Source of the DNA: Deinococcus sp.
Lineage (GTDB): Bacteria > Deinococcota > Deinococci > Deinococcales > Deinococcaceae
Reading direction: 5' to 3'
Length of the DNA: 6,414 nt
Assembly: GCF_025362455.1 (NCBI RefSeq)
Contig: NZ_JANYGJ010000093.1
Span: 1-6,414 of the forward strand
The translations under genes were made by a program, and so were the position numbers. Position 1 is the first letter of the stretch. Each line of letters starts with the position of its first letter. Shown here one piece after another: positions 3,936 through 6,414 of the stretch. The notes below the pieces were generated by a model. It ran no database searches, was not told the DNA's origin, and was given only the letters and a program-made list of their open reading frames with translations.

Positions 3936-5333
3936 TCAGCCGGGCAAGGTCACCCGCGCCCGTGCGCCGCCGCCGGGGCGGGCACCGAGTTCCAGACTGC
4001 CACCGTGCGCCTCGACCACCTGCCGCACCACCGCCAGACCCAGGCCGAAACCTTCCGGGCCGCCCGCACTGGGCCCCGTACCAGCCACGCCGCGCACGAA
4101 GGCTTCAGTCAGTGCGCCGCTCGATGCGTGATCCGGAAAGCCGGGGCCGCTGTCCTCGACGCACAGCTCGGCGCCGCCGCCGCAGGGCCGCACCACCACG
4201 TTGACCCGGCCACCCGGCGGCGAGAATTTCAGGGCGTTGCCGATTAGGTTCTCCAGCACGCCGGAAAGCAGTGAAGGGTCGACCTGGGCGGGCGTGGGGG
4301 CGCCGTCGAGCCACAGGTCTATCTCGCGGGCCAGCGCCAGCGGTTGCAGCAGGTCTACCGCCTCACCGGCCAGGTCGAGCAGGTCCGCATTCTGGCGCTG
4401 GGTGGAGTGCTGGGCGCGGGTCAGGCTCATCAGGTTGCCGGTGAGCTGACGCAGCCGGGTGGCCGCCCGTTCGGTGCGCCGCAGCACCGAGAGCGTCTCG
4501 GCCTCCGAGCGGGGCCGGGCCAGGCTGTGTTGCAGGTCGGCCAGCATGGCGGTCACGGGGGTTCGCAGCTCGTGCGAGGCGCTGGCCAGAAACAGCGTCT
4601 CGCGTTCGCGCTCGGATTGCAGCTCGGTCAGGCTGGTCTCCAGGGCGCGGGCCAGGGCACCGACCTCACCGCCCTCCTGCGTGCCCGGCACCGGTCCCGG
4701 CGTGCCCAGGTGCTGCACCCGCCGGGCCAGGCGCTCCAGCGGCCTGAGCGCCTTTCGCACGGCCCAGGCCGCCACCACCCCGGCCAGCGCCGAAAGCACA
4801 ACGAGGGCCAGCAGCGCCGCCAGCAGGTAGCGGGCCAGCAACTGCTCCAGCGGCCTGAGATTGCGGCCCACCTGCACCACGCCGCCCGCAAAGCGCTGGG
4901 AGGCGATCAGGTAGCCCTGGGTGCGGCTGACCCGCTCGGCCTGCACCCCGCCCGGCACGCTGGAATTCAAGAAGGCCAGGTCGAGCGTTTCCGGGCCTGC
5001 CGCGCCGCCCGACCAGACCAGGCGACCACCCCGGTAGACGCGGGCCACCGCCGTTACACCGTCGCGCTCCAGCATGTCGCCAGCCGTATCGGACAGCGAG
5101 CCGGGAGCCTGAAGCGCCACCGCCACCAGTTCGTCGGCCTGGGCGACCACCACCCGCGTGTAGCTGCCCAGCTCGATGCGCCACAGCAGCAGCCCGGCCA
5201 GACCGCCGAAGGCCGCCAGCGCCAGAAAAATGACCCCGGCGGTCAGCAGCGTCAGGCGAGAGCGCAGACTCAGCGGCTCGCGGGGCACGCCTTCACTGTA
5301 CCCTGAGCGAGCCGCGCCGTTCACTTTTGGCAC
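3936..5333 (-). CDS. Two-component sensor histidine kinase (HAMP, class I)
   Basis: A 465-residue inner-membrane sensor kinase. Hydrophobic segments at about 28-50 and 168-192 flank a periplasmic sensor region of about 115 residues with no domain I recognise. A HAMP linker (about 193-245, with the ALRPLERLARR start) leads to the dimerisation domain with the H-box ASHELRTPV (phospho-accepting His254). The ATP-binding domain follows: N-box ENLIGNALKFSP (361-372), G1 box VEDSGPGF (392-399), Phe412 and G2 box GFGLGLAVV (428-436). All catalytic motifs are intact. The start is GTG at 5333, chosen because GGGAGGTGGT fills the 15-nt gap after the regulator's stop; a GTG three codons on and another at 5288 are alternatives. 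It is co-transcribed with, and should phosphorylate, the response regulator. The sensed signal is unknown. Confidence 0.95.
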   Translation of the reverse strand: MPKVNGAARSGYSEGVPREPLSLRSRLTLLTAGVIFLALAAFGGLAGLLLWRIELGSYTRVVVAQADELVAVALQAPGSLSDTAGDMLERDGVTAVARVYRGGRLVWSGGAAGPETLDLAFLNSSVPGGVQAERVSRTQGYLIASQRFAGGVVQVGRNLRPLEQLLARYLLAALLALVVLSALAGVVAAWAVRKALRPLERLARRVQHLGTPGPVPGTQEGGEVGALARALETSLTELQSERERETLFLASASHELRTPVTAMLADLQHSLARPRSEAETLSVLRRTERAATRLRQLTGNLMSLTRAQHSTQRQNADLLDLAGEAVDLLQPLALAREIDLWLDGAPTPAQVDPSLLSGVLENLIGNALKFSPPGGRVNVVVRPCGGGAELCVEDSGPGFPDHASSGALTEAFVRGVAGTGPSAGGPEGFGLGLAVVRQVVEAHGGSLELGARPGGGARARVTLPG

Positions 5334-5348
5334 ACCACCTCCCTGGCG

Positions 5349-6017
5349 CTACTCGCCTTCAGGAAAGCTGTAACCCAGGCCGCGCATGGTCCGCACCACC
5401 TCGTCGCCCAGTTTGCGGCGCAGGTTGCGCACGTAGGTCTCGACCACGTTGGACTCGGCGCCGAATCTTCCGTCCCAGACCCTATCGATCAATTCTTCGC
5501 GGGTGTAGACACGCCCCGGATGCGAGGACAGCACCTCGATCAGCGCGAACTCCTTGGCGGTCAGCGCCACGCGGGCACCGGACTTATGCACAGCGCGGGC
5601 AGTCCAGTCGAATTTCAGCTCGCGCCAGATCAGGCTGCTCTGCGGCTCGGCGCGGGTCCGGCGAGCCAGGGCACGCAGCCGGGCCTGCACCTCGCCCAGA
5701 TGAAACGGTTTGACCAGATAATCGTCGCCGCCCGCGTCCAGCCCCTCGATGCGGTCCTCCACGGCGTCGCGGGCCGTCAGGTAGAGCACCGGGGCGATGA
5801 TGGCGCCCTGGCGCAGACGCCGCACCAGATCAAAGCCGCTGGTGGGGCCTTCGGGCAGCCCGACATCGACCATCAGCGCGTCGTAGGGAAAGCTGCGGGC
5901 CAGCGCCTCGGCCTCCTCGGCGCTGCCCGCCTCGTCCACGGCGTAACCGGCCTCGCGCAGACTGGCCGCCAGCGGACGGCGAATGTCGATCTCGTCTTCG
6001 ATCACCAGGAAACGCAT
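5349..6017 (-). CDS. OmpR/PhoB-family response regulator
   Basis: A 222-residue DNA-binding response regulator of normal family length. The receiver domain (1-118) shows the acidic pair Glu7/Asp8 (VIEDE), phospho-accepting Asp51 (MVDVGLP), Thr81 (YLTARD) and Lys103 (LVKPF). The winged-helix effector domain (about 127-220) shows LTAKEFALIEVL (152-163), the recognition-helix region VVETYVRNLRRKLG (191-204) and the wing RGLGYSF (212-218). The ATG at 6017 begins the receiver's first strand directly. The frame is open to 6110, but the extension lacks any receiver feature. There is no Shine-Dalgarno sequence; TACCAT lies 6 nt upstream, suggesting a leaderless transcript. First gene of an operon with the histidine kinase 15 nt downstream. 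Target promoters are unknown; autoregulation is common in this family but no repeated binding site is evident here. Confidence 0.95.
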   Translation of the reverse strand: MRFLVIEDEIDIRRPLAASLREAGYAVDEAGSAEEAEALARSFPYDALMVDVGLPEGPTSGFDLVRRLRQGAIIAPVLYLTARDAVEDRIEGLDAGGDDYLVKPFHLGEVQARLRALARRTRAEPQSSLIWRELKFDWTARAVHKSGARVALTAKEFALIEVLSSHPGRVYTREELIDRVWDGRFGAESNVVETYVRNLRRKLGDEVVRTMRGLGYSFPEGE

Positions 6018-6029
6018 GGGGATATGGTA
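6018..6029 (-). promoter_or_regulatory. Candidate leaderless -10 box of the two-component operon
   Basis: On the minus strand TACCAT (6029-6024) is followed by exactly 6 nt and then the ATG at 6017, the same geometry as trxA. The 6-nt spacer is ATCCCC, with no ribosome site. The -35 position at 17-nt spacing reads TCTTCC, a poor match, so either the -35 is dispensable or another factor assists. Confidence 0.45.
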
Positions 6030-6253
6030 GGCCCGGCGGTGGGTACGGAAGATGAAACGCGGGCGGGCAACGGTCCAGAACGCCAAATCCGGCGGGGAGC
6101 AGCCTGCCACTTGAAGCCAGCGAGTTACCTCAAGCAGATCACCACAATGCCGGAGCGCCCCTTCTGCGTACAGGCGCCATCAGACACCCAGCCCAGACCG
6201 AAACAGGTGATGCGGAGTTAAAATGAGTTTCGGCCATGCTAAGTCGTATGCGG
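6030..6253. other. Non-coding spacer between the two-component operon and the insertion sequence
   Basis: No gene is supported here. The outer end of the insertion sequence should fall in the part nearest the transposase stop codon (roughly 6200-6280), but with only one end visible I cannot place the terminal inverted repeat or a target duplication. The stretch 6200-6250 is AT-richer than the neighbouring genes. Confidence 0.4.
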
Positions 6254-6282
6254 TTGACCCCTCGCCCCTTGTGGCTTATCGT
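6254..6282 (+). promoter_or_regulatory. Candidate promoter antisense to the transposase gene
   Basis: TTGACC (6254-6259) matches five of six -35 bases; after a 17-nt spacer comes TATCGT (6277-6282), four of six and fitting TANNNT. It points rightward into the transposase 3' end, with an expected start near 6288-6289, just inside the coding region. It is the best-matching -35/-10 pair I found in the window. Confidence 0.5.
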
Positions 6283-6414
6283 TACCCAGAAGTGGGATAG
6301 AGGCTGACAGAGACGTCAAGATCAAGCAGCCAGGCGGCCTGAGTGAGCCAGGCCCAACCGCGCCAGAGGGTCTGCCAACCAGGGTCGCCGTCACGGCGGC
6401 GACCAATGAAGCCG
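6282..6414 (-). CDS. Transposase, C-terminal 43 residues (IS4-like; cut by right edge)
   Basis: The minus-strand frame is open from the window edge to TAA at 6284-6282. It encodes 43 residues beginning GFIGRRRDGDPGWQTLWRGW and ending SLYPTSG. The GRRxDGDPGWxTLWRGWxxL pattern is, from memory, the C-terminal tail of IS4-type DDE transposases found in Deinococcus insertion sequences. The catalytic residues would lie outside the window, so whether the element is intact cannot be judged. The transposase reads toward the two-component operon on the same strand, its stop lying 265 nt upstream of the regulator's start. The IS family is an inference; the identification as a transposase is moderately firm. 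Confidence 0.7.
   Translation of the reverse strand, partial: GFIGRRRDGDPGWQTLWRGWAWLTQAAWLLDLDVSVSLYPTSG

Noticed and set aside
4344..5306. 320-codon plus-strand frame opposite the histidine kinase
   Set aside because: Gln/Gly/Ala/His-rich antisense shadow of the kinase; the kinase has every catalytic motif.
1..6414. CRISPR array, tRNA or rRNA genes, toxin-antitoxin pair, phage or defence island
   Set aside because: No regularly spaced repeats of CRISPR size, no tRNA cloverleaf or rRNA sequence, and no recognisable toxin, restriction, phage or defence protein was seen on either strand.

Overview
The window is GC-rich, gene-dense bacterial chromosomal DNA. It most resembles the Deinococcus lineage. 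The reasons are the mix of families (NYN/LabA-like protein beside PlsX, a DUF309 protein, a small secreted ComEA-like helix-hairpin-helix protein, an IS4-like transposase tail) and the promoter style: three genes lack a Shine-Dalgarno sequence but have a TANNNT box 5-6 nt before the ATG. That is the leaderless-mRNA arrangement known to be common in Deinococcus. The genus is an inference, since no rRNA or other marker gene is present.

Layout. Positions 1-1252 (minus strand) hold an overlapping pair: a NYN-domain (LabA/DUF88-type) putative ribonuclease followed by plsX, which runs off the left edge. A DUF309 gene (1398-1742, minus) is transcribed divergently from a thioredoxin gene (1850-2182, plus). 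The thioredoxin gene has a probable leaderless promoter overlapped by an inverted repeat, and ends at a clear intrinsic terminator. Positions 2226-2785 are a roughly 560-base non-coding stretch with short direct repeats, a strong imperfect hairpin and a very strong G-quadruplex motif. Next on the minus strand come an RBBP9/YdeN-type serine hydrolase (2786-3373) and a ComEA-like secreted helix-hairpin-helix protein (3501-3815). The latter is followed by a three-unit 15-bp tandem repeat and an intrinsic terminator. Positions 3936-6017 are a two-component operon (minus): an OmpR/PhoB-type response regulator, then a HAMP-containing histidine kinase 15 nt downstream. The right edge (6282-6414, minus) is the 3' end of a transposase gene, so an insertion sequence lies just upstream of the two-component operon.

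How the genes work together. Only two groups are tightly linked: NYN protein plus PlsX (11-nt overlap, suggesting translational coupling) and regulator plus kinase. PlsX makes acyl-phosphate for phospholipid synthesis, thioredoxin handles disulfide reduction, and the ComEA-like protein probably binds DNA outside the cytoplasm, possibly in natural transformation. The signal sensed by the kinase cannot be read from the sequence.

I did not find a clearly new multi-gene system. The observations most worth a second look are the G-quadruplex and hairpin cluster downstream of trxA, the thioredoxin promoter/operator architecture, the tandem repeat that places in-frame stop codons after the comEA-like gene, and a well-formed promoter pointing antisense into the transposase 3' end.
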